Shown here: positions 37,772 through 47,482 of the stretch, piece by piece | How positions within the stretch are numbered: the stretch's first letter is position 1 | Layout: each line of letters opens with the position of its first letter | From: Arthrobacter tumbae | GTDB taxonomy: Bacteria > Actinomycetota > Actinomycetes > Actinomycetales > Micrococcaceae | Reading direction: 5' to 3' | Assembly: GCF_016907495.1 (NCBI RefSeq) | Contig: NZ_JAFBCC010000001.1 | Coordinates: 186,001-250,000, forward strand | DNA: 64,000 nt | Translations under genes and position numbers: made by a program | Notes under the pieces: model-generated | Databases searched by the model: none | The model's input: only the letters and a program-made list of their open reading frames with translations | Told to the model about the DNA's origin: nothing

Positions 37772-39952
37772 CTAATCGTTGTCGCTTTTTGATCCAAGCG
37801 TGGTCTTTTGGACCTGCATGAGGAACTCGACGTTCGACTGCGTCTCCCGGATCTTGTTGGTAAGCAGCTCGAGTGCTTGCTGCTGCTCCAGCCCGGAAAG
37901 GACCCGGCGGAGCTTCCACATGATCTTGACCTCGTCGGGCGAGAGCAGGTTCTCCTCGCGGCGGGTGCCCGATGCGTTCACATCGACCGCGGGGAAGATT
38001 CGCTTGTCCGCAAGGTTGCGGGACAGGCGCAGTTCCATATTGCCGGTGCCCTTGAACTCTTCGAAGATCACTTCGTCCATCTTCGAACCGGTCTCAACCA
38101 GCGCCGTGGCAAGAATGGTCAGCGAGCCGCCGTTCTCGATGTTGCGGGCTGCACCGAAGAAGCGCTTCGGCGGGTACAGGGCCGCCGAGTCGACGCCACC
38201 GGAGAGGATACGGCCCGAGGCAGGTGCTGCCAGGTTGTAGGCGCGTCCCAGGCGGGTCATCGAGTCAAGGAGTACGACGACGTCCATTCCCATTTCGACG
38301 AGGCGCTTGGCCCGCTCGATCGAGAGTTCGGCAACAGTCGTGTGGTCATCAGCCGGGCGATCGAAGGTGGAGGCGATGACCTCACCCTTGACGGTGCGCT
38401 GCATGTCGGTGACTTCCTCGGGACGTTCGTCCACGAGGACCATCATGAGGTGCACCTCCGGGTTGTTCACCGTGATGGCATTGGCAATAGCCTGCAGGAT
38501 CAAGGTCTTGCCGGCCTTCGGAGGCGACACGATGAGTCCACGCTGGCCCTTGCCGATCGGCGCTACCAGGTCGATGACGCGGGGGCCGATCTTCTTGGGC
38601 TCGGTCTCGAGGCGCAGGCGCTCGGAGGGGTAGAGCGGAACGAGCTTCGCGAAGTCCACGCGGTCCTTCAGCTCTTCCGGGTTCTTCCCGTTGATGGAGG
38701 TCAAACGGACCAGCGCGTTGAACTTCTGGCGGGTGCTGCTCTGGTTCTCACCCTCGCGCGGCGCACGGATGGCGCCGACTACGGCGTCGCCCTTGCGCAG
38801 CCCGTATTTCTTGACCTGTGCCAGCGAAACGTAAACGTCGTTGACGCCGGGCAGGTACCCGGAGGTGCGGACGAACGCGTAGTTCTCGAGGACGTCCAGG
38901 ATGCCCGCAACAGGCAGCAGGACATCGTCATCGGTGACCTCGACGTCGTCGACGTCCGGGTTCTGGTTGCGTCCACGACGGCGCTCGTTGCGGTCGCGGA
39001 ACCGGTTGTTGCGGTCGTCCTCGCGGTTGTTGCGGTTGCGGTTGCGCCGGTTGCGGCTGTTGCCGTCGTCGCGGTCTCCGCGGTCATTCCGGTTGTCGCG
39101 GTCGCCGCGATTGTCGCGGTTGTCACGGTCCCCACGGTTGTCGCGGTCATTCCGGTTGTCACGGTCCCCACGGTCATTGCGGTTATCGCGTTCGTTTTGG
39201 TTATCGCGGGTGTCGTCGTTTGAACGGCGCTCGTCATTGGAGCGTCGCTCATTGCGGTCCCGGTTACGGTCGCGGCGATCATTGCGCCGCTCGCCTTGGG
39301 TATCCGCACCGTCCGTGCTCTCACTATTCTGCTGGGCACCCTGCTCGGCACCCTCGGCCTCAGGGGCTTGCGCACTGCCCTGGGCATCGGACTCGGCGCG
39401 GCGTCCGCGGCGCCCGTCACGGCTGCGGCGGCCGCGATCCGGGGTTTCCGCTTCAGCACCGGAAGTTTCCTGGGCCGGTCCGCCTTCGGACTCAGCCGCG
39501 GCGCCCGCAGCCTGGCCGCCCTGCGCACTGTCAGCGGCGGTCTGGTCGGTCTTTACGACGCCGTCGCTCCCGGCTCGCCTATTACGGTTGCGGGTGCGCG
39601 AGGGCCGCTCGGCAGGCTCAGCTGCCTGTTCCTGCTCCGGAGCACCGGCGCCGTTCTGCGCAGAAGCGCTGCCGGACGAAGCGTTGGAACGTGCGTTTTC
39701 CTGGGCCGGAGCCTGTGCAGACGTCGCCTTGGGGCGGTCTGCCACTGCCGAGCCGCGCTGGTGGTCGGAGATTGCGGCCACGAGGTCGCCCTTGCGCATC
39801 CGCGAACCTACGGTGATGCCAAGCTGACCGGCAAGAGCCTGCAGTTGGGCGAGCTTCAGTCCGGCAAGCCCGGAACTCTTGGAAGCTGGTGCGCCGTTTG
39901 TTTCGGCGGCTTGGGTATCCACGCCTGTCGGCAGGTCAGTGGTTTGAGTCAC
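37772..39952 (-). CDS. rho: Transcription termination factor Rho
   Basis: RNA-dependent ATPase/helicase that ends transcription. 726 residues from GTG 39952, which has AAGGA seven bases upstream. The first ~50 residues hold the Rho N-terminal helix bundle (LAGLKLAQLQALAGQLGI). Residues about 100-340 are a low-complexity Asn/Arg/Asp/Gln-rich insert, with repeats such as RDNRNDRGD, characteristic of actinobacterial Rho. The core starts at about 345: the RNA-binding domain (YAFVRTSGYLPG), Walker A SPPKAGKT at about 476-483 and later the catalytic MTRLGRAYN. The last residues are LGSKSDND. Preceded by a 350-base leader. Confidence 0.96.
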   Translation of the reverse strand: MTQTTDLPTGVDTQAAETNGAPASKSSGLAGLKLAQLQALAGQLGITVGSRMRKGDLVAAISDHQRGSAVADRPKATSAQAPAQENARSNASSGSASAQNGAGAPEQEQAAEPAERPSRTRNRNRRAGSDGVVKTDQTAADSAQGGQAAGAAAESEGGPAQETSGAEAETPDRGRRSRDGRRGRRAESDAQGSAQAPEAEGAEQGAQQNSESTDGADTQGERRNDRRDRNRDRNERRSNDERRSNDDTRDNQNERDNRNDRGDRDNRNDRDNRGDRDNRDNRGDRDNRNDRGDRDDGNSRNRRNRNRNNREDDRNNRFRDRNERRRGRNQNPDVDDVEVTDDDVLLPVAGILDVLENYAFVRTSGYLPGVNDVYVSLAQVKKYGLRKGDAVVGAIRAPREGENQSSTRQKFNALVRLTSINGKNPEELKDRVDFAKLVPLYPSERLRLETEPKKIGPRVIDLVAPIGKGQRGLIVSPPKAGKTLILQAIANAITVNNPEVHLMMVLVDERPEEVTDMQRTVKGEVIASTFDRPADDHTTVAELSIERAKRLVEMGMDVVVLLDSMTRLGRAYNLAAPASGRILSGGVDSAALYPPKRFFGAARNIENGGSLTILATALVETGSKMDEVIFEEFKGTGNMELRLSRNLADKRIFPAVDVNASGTRREENLLSPDEVKIMWKLRRVLSGLEQQQALELLTNKIRETQSNVEFLMQVQKTTLGSKSDND
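39070..39200 (-). repeat. Short tandem-like repeats coding the Rho Arg/Asn/Asp insert
   Basis: Within rho. The plus strand repeats units like GGTTGTCGCGGTC and near-identical GTCATTCCGGTTGTC blocks about 62 bases apart (39084 and 39146). They encode R/N/D/G-rich residues. The repetition suggests expansion by slippage or unequal crossover, and probably varies between strains. Confidence 0.6.
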
Positions 39953-40302
39953 GAAGGATTCCTTCCCCCTCGTCGGGCGATCCATCTCTGATGTGAATCG
40001 CGGTTTTGGTTTGCCCGCCGCCAAGTCGAGAGAGTTGGAAGCTAAGGTTCGGTGCTGGCCGGATGCTCTCCGGCGTGGCCGAGCGTGCTGGAGACCTCAA
40101 GGCCCAGTGCGTAGCAGTCACGATGTGACGTACTGCCGCATCAGGTTCTGGGAGGTACACCTGAGATTGAGCCACTGCTGACACACAGGCAGTTTCACGA
40201 CGGTCACAGAAGATGACGGCCAGATCAACAGAAGCACATCTGAATTCGGAATTGTCTTCGTAAGATCGGTGAGTGATGAACGTCAACGATTCAAGCAGGC
40301 AA
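39953..40302 (-). promoter_or_regulatory. Rho leader region (350 bases, no gene)
   Basis: Between the thrB stop and the rho start. A ribosome-binding site GGGGAAGGA is at about 39960-39968. No open frame here looks real; the frames seen are shadows. E. coli rho is autoregulated through attenuation in its leader, and this length could serve the same purpose, but I found no clear terminator hairpin or -10/-35 pair. Confidence 0.35.
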
Positions 40303-41256
40303 TTACCGTTGGTGCACCTTCACTTTAGCACCTTCTGTGTCCACGTTCAGCCTAAGAACACGCCAGTCACTACCCTCATTCGTGCCGGCGACGATGCGCT
40401 GCACCGCCGCGATGACCGTTGCGGCCTGGTCCTCCCCGACGGCGAGTGTCATTACTGTGGGCCCGGCGCCGGAGATTACTGAGGCGAAGCCCTCGGATCG
40501 CAGTGAGCGCATCAACGTGGCGCTGTGCAGCATGGCCTGGGCGCGGTAGTCCTGGTGCAGCAGGTCCCGGGTGCCGTCGAAGAGGAACTCAGGTGACGTT
40601 GTCATGGCATGCACCAATAGGGCCGCGCGCCCGGCGTTCGACGACGCACTGTTGTGCGGCACGGAAGCTGGCAGAAGGGCGCGCGCTGCCTCTGTTGACA
40701 GTTCGCTGGCAGGGATAGCAACAACAGGCACCACGTCAGGGTGCACCGCGAGGATGGTGCTCTGGTAGGCACGGCCGGTTTCCCAGGACACTGCGAGCGA
40801 ACCCAGCAGCGCCGGTGCCACATTGTCCGGGTGCCCTTCGAGCGTGGAACACAGTTGCAGGACGGCGCGGGCATCCATGCGGGCGGACTCGGGAAGGAGC
40901 GCGTTGGCGGCGAGCACGGAGGAGACGATTGCCGCCGCCGAAGACCCGAGCCCCCTGCCGTGGGGAATCACGTTCCGCGTCTCGATCTCCAGGCCGGGGC
41001 TGGCGAACCCTGCGCGCTCCAGTGTGCCGAGGATGGTTGCTGCAACAAGGTGCGTCCCGTCCCGCGGCAGGGACTCTTCCCCCTCGCCGGTGACCGTCAC
41101 CGTTGTCGTGCCTGTACCGGTGGTCCGGACCTGGATGGAGTCGTAGAGCGTCACGGCCAGGCCAAGGCTGTCAAAACCGGGGCCGAGGTTGGCGCTGGTT
41201 GCCGGAACTTCAACCGACACCTCCTGCCCGGACGCCACCACGGCCGCTGCAGTCAT
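40303..41256 (-). CDS. thrB: Homoserine kinase
   Basis: Phosphorylates homoserine for threonine synthesis. A GHMP kinase of 317 residues. The ATP-binding motif is GRGLGSSAAAIVSSVL, and PATSANLGPGFDSLGLA is the N-terminal substrate loop. ATG 41256 is chosen because GGAG lies eight bases upstream; the longer frame has no family resemblance in its first 52 residues. It follows thrC, which supplies the next enzyme of the route. Confidence 0.95.
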   Translation of the reverse strand: MTAAAVVASGQEVSVEVPATSANLGPGFDSLGLAVTLYDSIQVRTTGTGTTTVTVTGEGEESLPRDGTHLVAATILGTLERAGFASPGLEIETRNVIPHGRGLGSSAAAIVSSVLAANALLPESARMDARAVLQLCSTLEGHPDNVAPALLGSLAVSWETGRAYQSTILAVHPDVVPVVAIPASELSTEAARALLPASVPHNSASSNAGRAALLVHAMTTSPEFLFDGTRDLLHQDYRAQAMLHSATLMRSLRSEGFASVISGAGPTVMTLAVGEDQAATVIAAVQRIVAGTNEGSDWRVLRLNVDTEGAKVKVHQR

Positions 41257-41269
41257 GGCCGGCGCTCCG

Positions 41270-42400
41270 CTAGGCATTTGCCGGCTGGCTTGCATGAGAG
41301 TCCGCCAGGCCCAGCGCACCTGCAACGCTGACGACGTCGAACTCCACCTTGGTGGGCTCGACATCGGACCCGTCGGCCGCCTTGAGCGCCCACTGCGGGT
41401 CCTTGAGACCATGCCCCGTGACCGTGATGACGATGGTCTTGCCTTCGGGAACGTCTCCGGCTGCGTGCTTCTTGATCAGACCCGCAACGCCCGCGGCCGA
41501 CGCCGGTTCCACGAAGACTCCCTCGCGGGACGAGAGCCAGCGGTGCGCTTCGAGGATCTCCTCGTCCGTCACCGCCTCGATGAGCCCGCCCGATTCATCC
41601 CGCGCGGCGATAGCCTGATCCCAGGACGCCGGATTGCCGATGCGGATGGCGGTGGCGATCGTGTCCGGCTCAGTCACGGGGTAGCCCTTCACCAGCGGCG
41701 ATGCGCCCTCGGCCTGGAAGCCCCACATGACCGGGGTTCGAGTCGATACCGCAGGCAATTCACCGGCGCTGAGCGAGGTATAGGGCTGTGAGTACTCCTT
41801 GTAGCCCTTCCAGTAAGCCGTGATGTTTCCTGCATTGCCCACCGGAAGCAAGTGATAGTCGGGGGCGTCGCCCAGGGAATCAACAACCTCGAAGGCGGCC
41901 GTCTTCTGGCCCTCGATGCGGGCCGGGTTCACTGAATTGACGAGGAATACCGGGTAGGACTCCGCCAGCTTCCGGGCCACCTCAAGGCAGTTGTCGAAGT
42001 TGCCGTGCACCTGCAGCAGCTCCGCACCGTGGGCTATGGCCTGGCTGAGCTTGCCCATGGCGATTTTGCCGTCCGGCACCAGTACCGCGCAGGTCAGGCC
42101 CGCCTGGGTTGCATAAGCTGCGGCGGACGCCGAGGTGTTGCCCGTGGAGGCACACACGACGGCCTTCGCCCCGGCCTCGACAGCCGCGGTGATGGCCATG
42201 GTCATGCCGCGGTCCTTGAAGGAGCCGGTGGGGTTCATCCCCTCGACCTTCAGGTACACGCTGCAACCGGTCAGTTCGGACAGCGCCGGTGCAGGCACCA
42301 AGGGTGTTCCGCCCTCGCCGAGCGTGATCACGCGCGTGGACCCCGTCACCGGCAACCGGTCAGCGTACTCGCGGATAACCCCGCGCCATTGGTGAGCCAT
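41270..42400 (-). CDS. thrC: Threonine synthase
   Basis: Converts O-phosphohomoserine to threonine. A PLP enzyme of 376 residues. The Schiff-base lysine is in [11 protein letters not shown] and the phosphate-binding loop in [16 protein letters not shown]. The C-terminal cofactor contacts [11 protein letters not shown] are present. Its ATG (42400) overlaps the hom stop as TGATG, so the three genes hom-thrC-thrB are one coupled operon. Confidence 0.96.
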   Translation of the reverse strand: MAHQWRGVIREYADRLPVTGSTRVITLGEGGTPLVPAPALSELTGCSVYLKVEGMNPTGSFKDRGMTMAITAAVEAGAKAVVCASTGNTSASAAAYATQAGLTCAVLVPDGKIAMGKLSQAIAHGAELLQVHGNFDNCLEVARKLAESYPVFLVNSVNPARIEGQKTAAFEVVDSLGDAPDYHLLPVGNAGNITAYWKGYKEYSQPYTSLSAGELPAVSTRTPVMWGFQAEGASPLVKGYPVTEPDTIATAIRIGNPASWDQAIAARDESGGLIEAVTDEEILEAHRWLSSREGVFVEPASAAGVAGLIKKHAAGDVPEGKTIVITVTGHGLKDPQWALKAADGSDVEPTKVEFDVVSVAGALGLADSHASQPANA

Positions 42401-43737
42401 CAGAGTCCCTCTACTCGGAGAACTGACGTCACCGCATTGATGACGTCCAGATCCTGGATATGTTTCACAGTTGTTGCGAGCGCCGATTCGGCTGCCCGGT
42501 GGGTGACGATACGCAGCTCAGCGCTGGCCACACCGCCATCTTCTGCCGGGTGGATGGTCTGCCGCATGGTCTCGATCGAGACTCCATGCTCGGCGAAGAG
42601 CTGTGCGATCCGAGCGAGCACGCCGGGCTGGTCCGCCACGTCGAGCCCGATGTAATAGCTCGTGTTCACCATGTCGATGCTCAGGGCAGGGACATGGCCC
42701 GTCGTTGTTTCGGTGCGCCCCGGACCGCCGAGCACCATGCGCCGGGCAGCGCTCACCACATCTCCGAGGACGGCGGAGGCGGTCGGTGTTCCGCCGGCTC
42801 CCTGTCCGTAGAACATGAGCTCCCCGGCGCTCTCTGCTTCGACGAAGACCGCGTTGAACGCTCCGCGAACAGCGGCGAGCGGATGCTCACGCGGCAGGAG
42901 GGTGGGGTGCACGCGGACGCTGACGCCGTCGTCGCCCGCTTCATCCTTCAGCAGCTCCGCGATGGCAAGCAGCTTGATGACGTAGCCGGCGTCCTTGGCC
43001 GCGGAGATGTCCTCCGCCGAGACCGAGGTGATGCCCTGGCAGTGCACGTTCTCCAGCGCGAAGCGCGTGTGGAAGGACAGGGAGGCGAGGATGGCCGCCT
43101 TGGCTGCAGCGTCATGTCCCTCGATGTCCGCCGTGGGATCGGCTTCCGCGTAGCCGAGGCGCTGCGCGTCTGCCAGCGCGTCGGCGAACTGCGCACCGGT
43201 GGAGTCCATCTGGTCGAGGATGTAGTTCGTGGTCCCGTTGACGATACCGAGGACGCGCGTGATCCGGTCTCCCGACAGGCTGTCGCGGATGGGGCGGAGA
43301 ATGGGAATGGCCCCGGCGACGGCGGCCTCGTAGGACAGCTGGACGTGCGCGGCATCCGCGCGCTCGTAGAGGGTGGGCCCATCCTGGGCGAGCAGGGCCT
43401 TGTTGCCGCTGACCACGGTGGCTCCATGGTCGATCGCACGCAGGATCAGGCTGCGGGCCGGCTCGATCCCGCCCATGAGCTCAATGACGATGTCCGCACG
43501 CTCCACCAGGGATTCCGCATCGGTGGTGAACAGCTCCCGGGGAAGCTCCGCCTCACGGGGTGCGTCGATGGTTCGAACCGCAATACCGGTGAGCTCCAGG
43601 CGCGCACCGGTACGGGCAGCCAGGTTGTCCGCGTCCTCAAGGAGGATCCGCGCAACCTGCGAACCGACGTTTCCGCAGCCCAACAGGGCCACACGCAGCG
43701 TGCCGTCGGAAACGGTGGTTTGGGGGGCATTCATCAA
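42400..43737 (-). CDS. hom: Homoserine dehydrogenase
   Basis: Reduces aspartate semialdehyde to homoserine, the branch point to threonine, methionine and isoleucine. 445 residues: Rossmann NAD(P) site [18 protein letters not shown], the catalytic domain with [14 protein letters not shown], and a C-terminal ACT domain (about 360-445, [20 protein letters not shown]) for threonine feedback. Start at ATG 43737 or the adjacent ATG 43734. Five bases after lysA. Confidence 0.96.
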   Translation of the reverse strand: MMNAPQTTVSDGTLRVALLGCGNVGSQVARILLEDADNLAARTGARLELTGIAVRTIDAPREAELPRELFTTDAESLVERADIVIELMGGIEPARSLILRAIDHGATVVSGNKALLAQDGPTLYERADAAHVQLSYEAAVAGAIPILRPIRDSLSGDRITRVLGIVNGTTNYILDQMDSTGAQFADALADAQRLGYAEADPTADIEGHDAAAKAAILASLSFHTRFALENVHCQGITSVSAEDISAAKDAGYVIKLLAIAELLKDEAGDDGVSVRVHPTLLPREHPLAAVRGAFNAVFVEAESAGELMFYGQGAGGTPTASAVLGDVVSAARRMVLGGPGRTETTTGHVPALSIDMVNTSYYIGLDVADQPGVLARIAQLFAEHGVSIETMRQTIHPAEDGGVASAELRIVTHRAAESALATTVKHIQDLDVINAVTSVLRVEGL

Positions 43738-43742
43738 ATCGA

Positions 43743-45203
43743 TCAGGCTCCTGCTTCCAGAGTTGCTCGGTCGTTTTCCGTCCCGCGTAAGACGTCGCGC
43801 GAGAGGAGGTCTTCTTCGGTTTCGCCGCGCACAATGATGCGTGCTTCGCCGTCCTTCACCGCAACCACGGGCGGGCGGGTGAGGTAGTTGTAGTTGCTGG
43901 CCAGCGACCAGCAGTAGGCGCCCGTTCCCGGCACAGCAAGGAGGTCGCCATGCGTGGTGTCCCCGGGCAGGTAGACGCTGCGCACCACGATGTCACCGCT
44001 CTCGCAGTGTTTCCCGACCACCCGCGAGAGCACTGGTTCCGCCGCAGAGGTGCGCGACGCAACTACAGCCGAGTAGTCGGCGTCGTACAGCACAGGGCGC
44101 GCGTTGTCGCTCATTCCGCCGTCAACGGAGACGTAGCGGCGGGGATGGGAGGCGCCGTCGGCATCCACCTGGACTGTCTTGGTGGTGCCTGCGGTATACA
44201 GCGTGAAAGTGCTTGGTCCGGCAATGGCACGGCCGGGCTCGATCGAGATCCGGGGTGCCCGCAGACCGTGCGCAGCGCACGCCTCACCGACGACGGCGGC
44301 CATCGCTTGGGCGATCACGGCGGGCGAGCGCGGGGTGTCCTCTTCGGTGTAGGCGATGCCGTAGCCGCCTCCAAGGTCGAGTTCCTTCAGCTCGACGCCG
44401 TGGCGGTCCCGGACCTCGGCGAGGAAGCCCAGGAGGCGGCGCGCAGCCAACTCGAACCCGGCGGACTCGAAAATCTGTGACCCGATATGGCTGTGCACCC
44501 CGACCAGGCGGATGCAGGGGTGATCCAACGCCGCGGCCACGGCCTGCGCCGCTGGTGATTCCTTGCCCGACGACGACGGCGCCAACGACAGTCCGAACTT
44601 CTGGTCTTCGTGCGCGGTGGCGATGAATTCATGCGTGTGTGCGTGCACGCCGGGAGTCAGCCGGAGCATGACGTTGGCGGTCGCGCCCCGGGCCTGGGCG
44701 AGCGCGCCCACCCGCTGCAGCTCATCGAGGCTGTCCACCACGATGCGGCCGACCTCGAGATCGAGCGCACGGTTCAGCTCAACGTCGGACTTGTTGTTGC
44801 CGTGGAGCGCAAGTTGGCGGCCCTTGAGGCCCGCGCGTACTGCGACCGCCAGTTCTCCGCCGGACGCGGTGTCCAGGCGCAGCCCTTCCTCCGATACCCA
44901 GTGGGCCACCTCCGAGCAGAGGAACGACTTGCCCGCGTAGTAGACGTCCACTCCCCCGCACAGGTCGCGGAACGCAGCGTTGAACGCGTCCCGGAAGTTC
45001 CGTGCGCGGGTGCGGAAATCTGTCTCCGATACCACGTACACAGGCGTCCCGAACTTCTCAGCGAGTTCGGTCACCGGGACACCGTCCACCGACAGGACGC
45101 CGCTTCGCGTTCTCGTGACCGTTGATGCCCACAGTGCGGGGTTGAGCTCGTTGGCGTCCCCCGGGTAGGAGAGCCAGTCGGGAGCCAGGGGTGAGGCAGG
45201 CAC
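43743..45203 (-). CDS. lysA: Diaminopimelate decarboxylase
   Basis: Makes L-lysine from meso-diaminopimelate. A PLP-dependent fold-type III enzyme of 486 residues. The PLP lysine is in YYAGKSFLC, the catalytic Cys in GKHCESGD, and VDGGMSDNARP and EPGRAIAGPS are conserved. Start GTG 45203, one base after the argS stop. Meso-DAP may also feed peptidoglycan in this lineage, or lysine may be used in the cross-bridge. Confidence 0.96.
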   Translation of the reverse strand: MPASPLAPDWLSYPGDANELNPALWASTVTRTRSGVLSVDGVPVTELAEKFGTPVYVVSETDFRTRARNFRDAFNAAFRDLCGGVDVYYAGKSFLCSEVAHWVSEEGLRLDTASGGELAVAVRAGLKGRQLALHGNNKSDVELNRALDLEVGRIVVDSLDELQRVGALAQARGATANVMLRLTPGVHAHTHEFIATAHEDQKFGLSLAPSSSGKESPAAQAVAAALDHPCIRLVGVHSHIGSQIFESAGFELAARRLLGFLAEVRDRHGVELKELDLGGGYGIAYTEEDTPRSPAVIAQAMAAVVGEACAAHGLRAPRISIEPGRAIAGPSTFTLYTAGTTKTVQVDADGASHPRRYVSVDGGMSDNARPVLYDADYSAVVASRTSAAEPVLSRVVGKHCESGDIVVRSVYLPGDTTHGDLLAVPGTGAYCWSLASNYNYLTRPPVVAVKDGEARIIVRGETEEDLLSRDVLRGTENDRATLEAGA

Positions 45204-45204
45204 G

Positions 45205-46845
45205 CTACATCCGTTCCGGCGCGGAGACGCCCAGCAGATCGAGGCCGTTGGCGAGCACCTGGGTCACGGCGTCGTTCAGCCAGAGCCTGGTGCGGTTGGT
45301 GTCGGTGACCGGCTCATCGCCCAAAGGCGTCACGCGGCAGGCGTCATACCAGCGGTGGTACGCACCGGCGATGACTTCAAGGTGCCGTGCAACCCGGTGC
45401 GGCTCACGGAACTTGGCGGCCTGTGCGACAACTGAGGGATATGAACCGAGGTGGGCGAGCAGCTCACTGTCCGCCGGCTGGTCGAGGGCACCGGCGTCGA
45501 ACGCCGAGCGGTCAACGCCGGCGGCGGCAGCGTTGCGTGCCACTGCGCAGGTGCGGGCGTGGGCGTACTGCACGTAGAACACCGGGTTTTCGTTGGTGTT
45601 CTTCTTCAGCAGCTCCGGATCCAGGGACATGGCTGAATCAGCGGGAGACCGGCCGAGCGAGTATCGCAGCGCGTCCGCTCCCAGCCAGTCGAGGAGATCG
45701 CGGAGTTCGATGATGTTGCCGGCGCGCTTGGAGAGCCGGGCACCGTTCACGGAAACCATCTGCCCGATGAGCACCTCGATGTTGGCCTCCATGTCATCTC
45801 CGGCGCAGGCGGCGATGGCCTTCAGTCGGCCGATGTAGCCGTGGTGGTCGGCACCGAGCAGGTAGATCTTCTCGGTGAACCCGCGGTCCTTCTTCGAGAG
45901 GTAGTACGCGGCATCCGAGGCGAAGTAGGTTGGCTCGCCGTTGGCGCGGATCAGGACGCGGTCCTTGTCATCACCAAAATCGGTGGTGCGCAACCAGACC
46001 GCACCGCCGTCGTCAAACACGTGGCCCTGCCCGCGCAACCGGTCCACCGCCTGCTCCACAGCGCCGCCGGAATGCAGGCCGGTTTCGGAGAAGTAGACGT
46101 CGAAATGGACTCGGAAGGCCGCCAGGGTCTCCTTGATGTCATCCATCTGTGCGCGGTAGGCGATGTCCCGAATCGCAGGCAGCGCTTCGTCGTCGGGCAG
46201 GTCCGCGGCGTCGGGGCGCTCAGCGAGCACGGTGCGTCCGAGGTCGGCAATGTACTCGCCCGGGTAGCCGCCCTCCGGCGTCGGCCGGCCCTTGACGGAA
46301 GCCAGCACGGACGCGGCGAAGTTGTTCATCTGGGTACCGGCATCATTGATGTAGTACTCCTTGGTGACCTCCGCACCGCTCGCGATGAGCACGCGCGCAA
46401 GGGAGTCACCGAGGGCAGCCCAGCGGGTGTGCGCCAGATGCAGCGGTCCGGTGGGGTTCGCAGAAACGAACTCCATGTTGATCACGTGGCCTGCGAGCGC
46501 CGCGTTGGTGCCGTATGCCGGGCCGGCTTCAACGATGCTGCGTGCCAATTCCCCGGCAGCGGCGGCATCCACCCGGATGTTGAGGAAGCCCGGACCCGCG
46601 ATCTCCACGGAGGCAACGCCGTCGAGCGCCTCCAGCCGGCCCTTGAGGAGTTCCGCGAACGCGCGCGGATTCATTCCAGCCTTCTTCGACAGCTGCAGCG
46701 CGATATTGGTGGCCCAGTCCCCGTGCTCGCGGCTCTTGGGCCGCTCAACCCGCACCTCTGAGGGCAGCTCCACGTCGATCTCACCGGCAGCGACGGCGTC
46801 TTTCAGGCATGAGGAGATTGCGGAGGAGAGTTCTTCGGGAGTCAC
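45205..46845 (-). CDS. argS: Arginyl-tRNA synthetase
   Basis: Charges tRNA-Arg. Class I synthetase, 546 residues. The HIGH motif is in NPTGPLHLAHTRWAALG and the KMSKS-like segment in NGARLSKRAGNII. The GTG start at 46845 has a weak GGATGA upstream. argS leads the argS-lysA-hom-thrC-thrB group, as in mycobacteria. Its cognate tRNA-Arg(CCG) lies about 3 kb away on the other strand. Confidence 0.96.
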   Translation of the reverse strand: MTPEELSSAISSCLKDAVAAGEIDVELPSEVRVERPKSREHGDWATNIALQLSKKAGMNPRAFAELLKGRLEALDGVASVEIAGPGFLNIRVDAAAAGELARSIVEAGPAYGTNAALAGHVINMEFVSANPTGPLHLAHTRWAALGDSLARVLIASGAEVTKEYYINDAGTQMNNFAASVLASVKGRPTPEGGYPGEYIADLGRTVLAERPDAADLPDDEALPAIRDIAYRAQMDDIKETLAAFRVHFDVYFSETGLHSGGAVEQAVDRLRGQGHVFDDGGAVWLRTTDFGDDKDRVLIRANGEPTYFASDAAYYLSKKDRGFTEKIYLLGADHHGYIGRLKAIAACAGDDMEANIEVLIGQMVSVNGARLSKRAGNIIELRDLLDWLGADALRYSLGRSPADSAMSLDPELLKKNTNENPVFYVQYAHARTCAVARNAAAAGVDRSAFDAGALDQPADSELLAHLGSYPSVVAQAAKFREPHRVARHLEVIAGAYHRWYDACRVTPLGDEPVTDTNRTRLWLNDAVTQVLANGLDLLGVSAPERM

Positions 46846-46942
46846 TCATCCAGCATAACGGCGCGGGTCCAATCCCCCGGGTTCTGTGACGGACGCCTTA
46901 TCCGGGATCATCGGCAGCGCCGCCCATCCGGAGGACCGCGCT

Positions 46943-46974
46943 GAACCGAATCAGGTTCGCTAGCGTTGTACAAA
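46943..46974 (+). promoter_or_regulatory. Candidate promoter with inverted repeat upstream of the FMN operon
   Basis: A possible -10 box TACAAA at 46969-46974 would start transcription near 46981, 37 bases from the first gene. The inverted repeat GAACC-N6-GGTTC (46943-46958) covers the -35 position. It could be an operator for a redox- or iron-responsive regulator; the sequence does not fit the full DtxR/IdeR consensus. Confidence 0.3.
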
Positions 46975-47017
46975 AGCGTAGACCGGCCCCAGCTGCGTCT
47001 GAGACCAAGGAGATTCT

Positions 47018-47482
47018 GTGACCCCCGCCGTGAAGAAGCCTTACCAGCGCTGGGCCCTGACGGGGCTGGCGGCCGTTTCCCTCCTGGGCTCTGCAGCCTG
47101 TGCTGCCGGCCCCACGCCGTCGCCCGGCGCCGGTGGGGATGCCGCCAATGCAGCTGAGCCGGACGCTGGGGTTTCCGGGTCCGGCGACTACGCGGACGGA
47201 ACGTACTCCGCCACCGGGTCCTATCAAACGCCCGGCGGCGAAGAGGAAATCGGGGTGACGGTCACGCTTGAATCGGGCAGTGTCAGCGACGTGCAGACCG
47301 AGCCGATGCCGAGCAATCCCACCACCGAGCTCTACCAGGGCAAGTTCAGCAGCGGCATTGCAGAACAGATCGTTGGAACGCCCCTCAGTGAGCTGAACGT
47401 TGACAAGGTGTCCGGTTCGTCGCTGACCAGCGCCGGCTTTCGGAACGCCGTCGAGCAGATTATGGGCGAAGCCTCACAGTGA
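47018..47482 (+). CDS. Exported FMN-binding domain protein
   Basis: 154 residues starting at GTG 47018, with AAGGAG five bases upstream. An N-terminal signal of about 27 residues precedes Cys28 in GSAACAAG; the lipobox is weak (Ser at -3), so lipoprotein status is likely but not certain. A Pro/Gly/Ala linker follows, then an FMN-binding domain (about 55-150) ending in the flavinylation motif DKVSGSSLTS, where Ser135 takes the place of the usual Thr in SGAT. ApbE is encoded next, so FMN is probably attached by a phosphoester bond. Electrons would arrive from the membrane fusion protein. Confidence 0.87.
   Translation: MTPAVKKPYQRWALTGLAAVSLLGSAACAAGPTPSPGAGGDAANAAEPDAGVSGSGDYADGTYSATGSYQTPGGEEEIGVTVTLESGSVSDVQTEPMPSNPTTELYQGKFSSGIAEQIVGTPLSELNVDKVSGSSLTSAGFRNAVEQIMGEASQ

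Noticed and set aside
39079..39190. Possible CRISPR-like repeat track
   Set aside because: Units are short, imperfect, unspaced and in frame with rho protein repeats; no spacers or cas genes.
38900..39830. Long plus-strand Leu/Arg/Ser-rich frames opposite rho
   Set aside because: They are antisense shadows of the repetitive Arg/Asn/Asp codons in rho; the rho frame has clear catalytic motifs.
46949..46967. DtxR/IdeR iron box upstream of the flavin operon
   Set aside because: Only about half of the 19 consensus positions match and the second half-site is poor.
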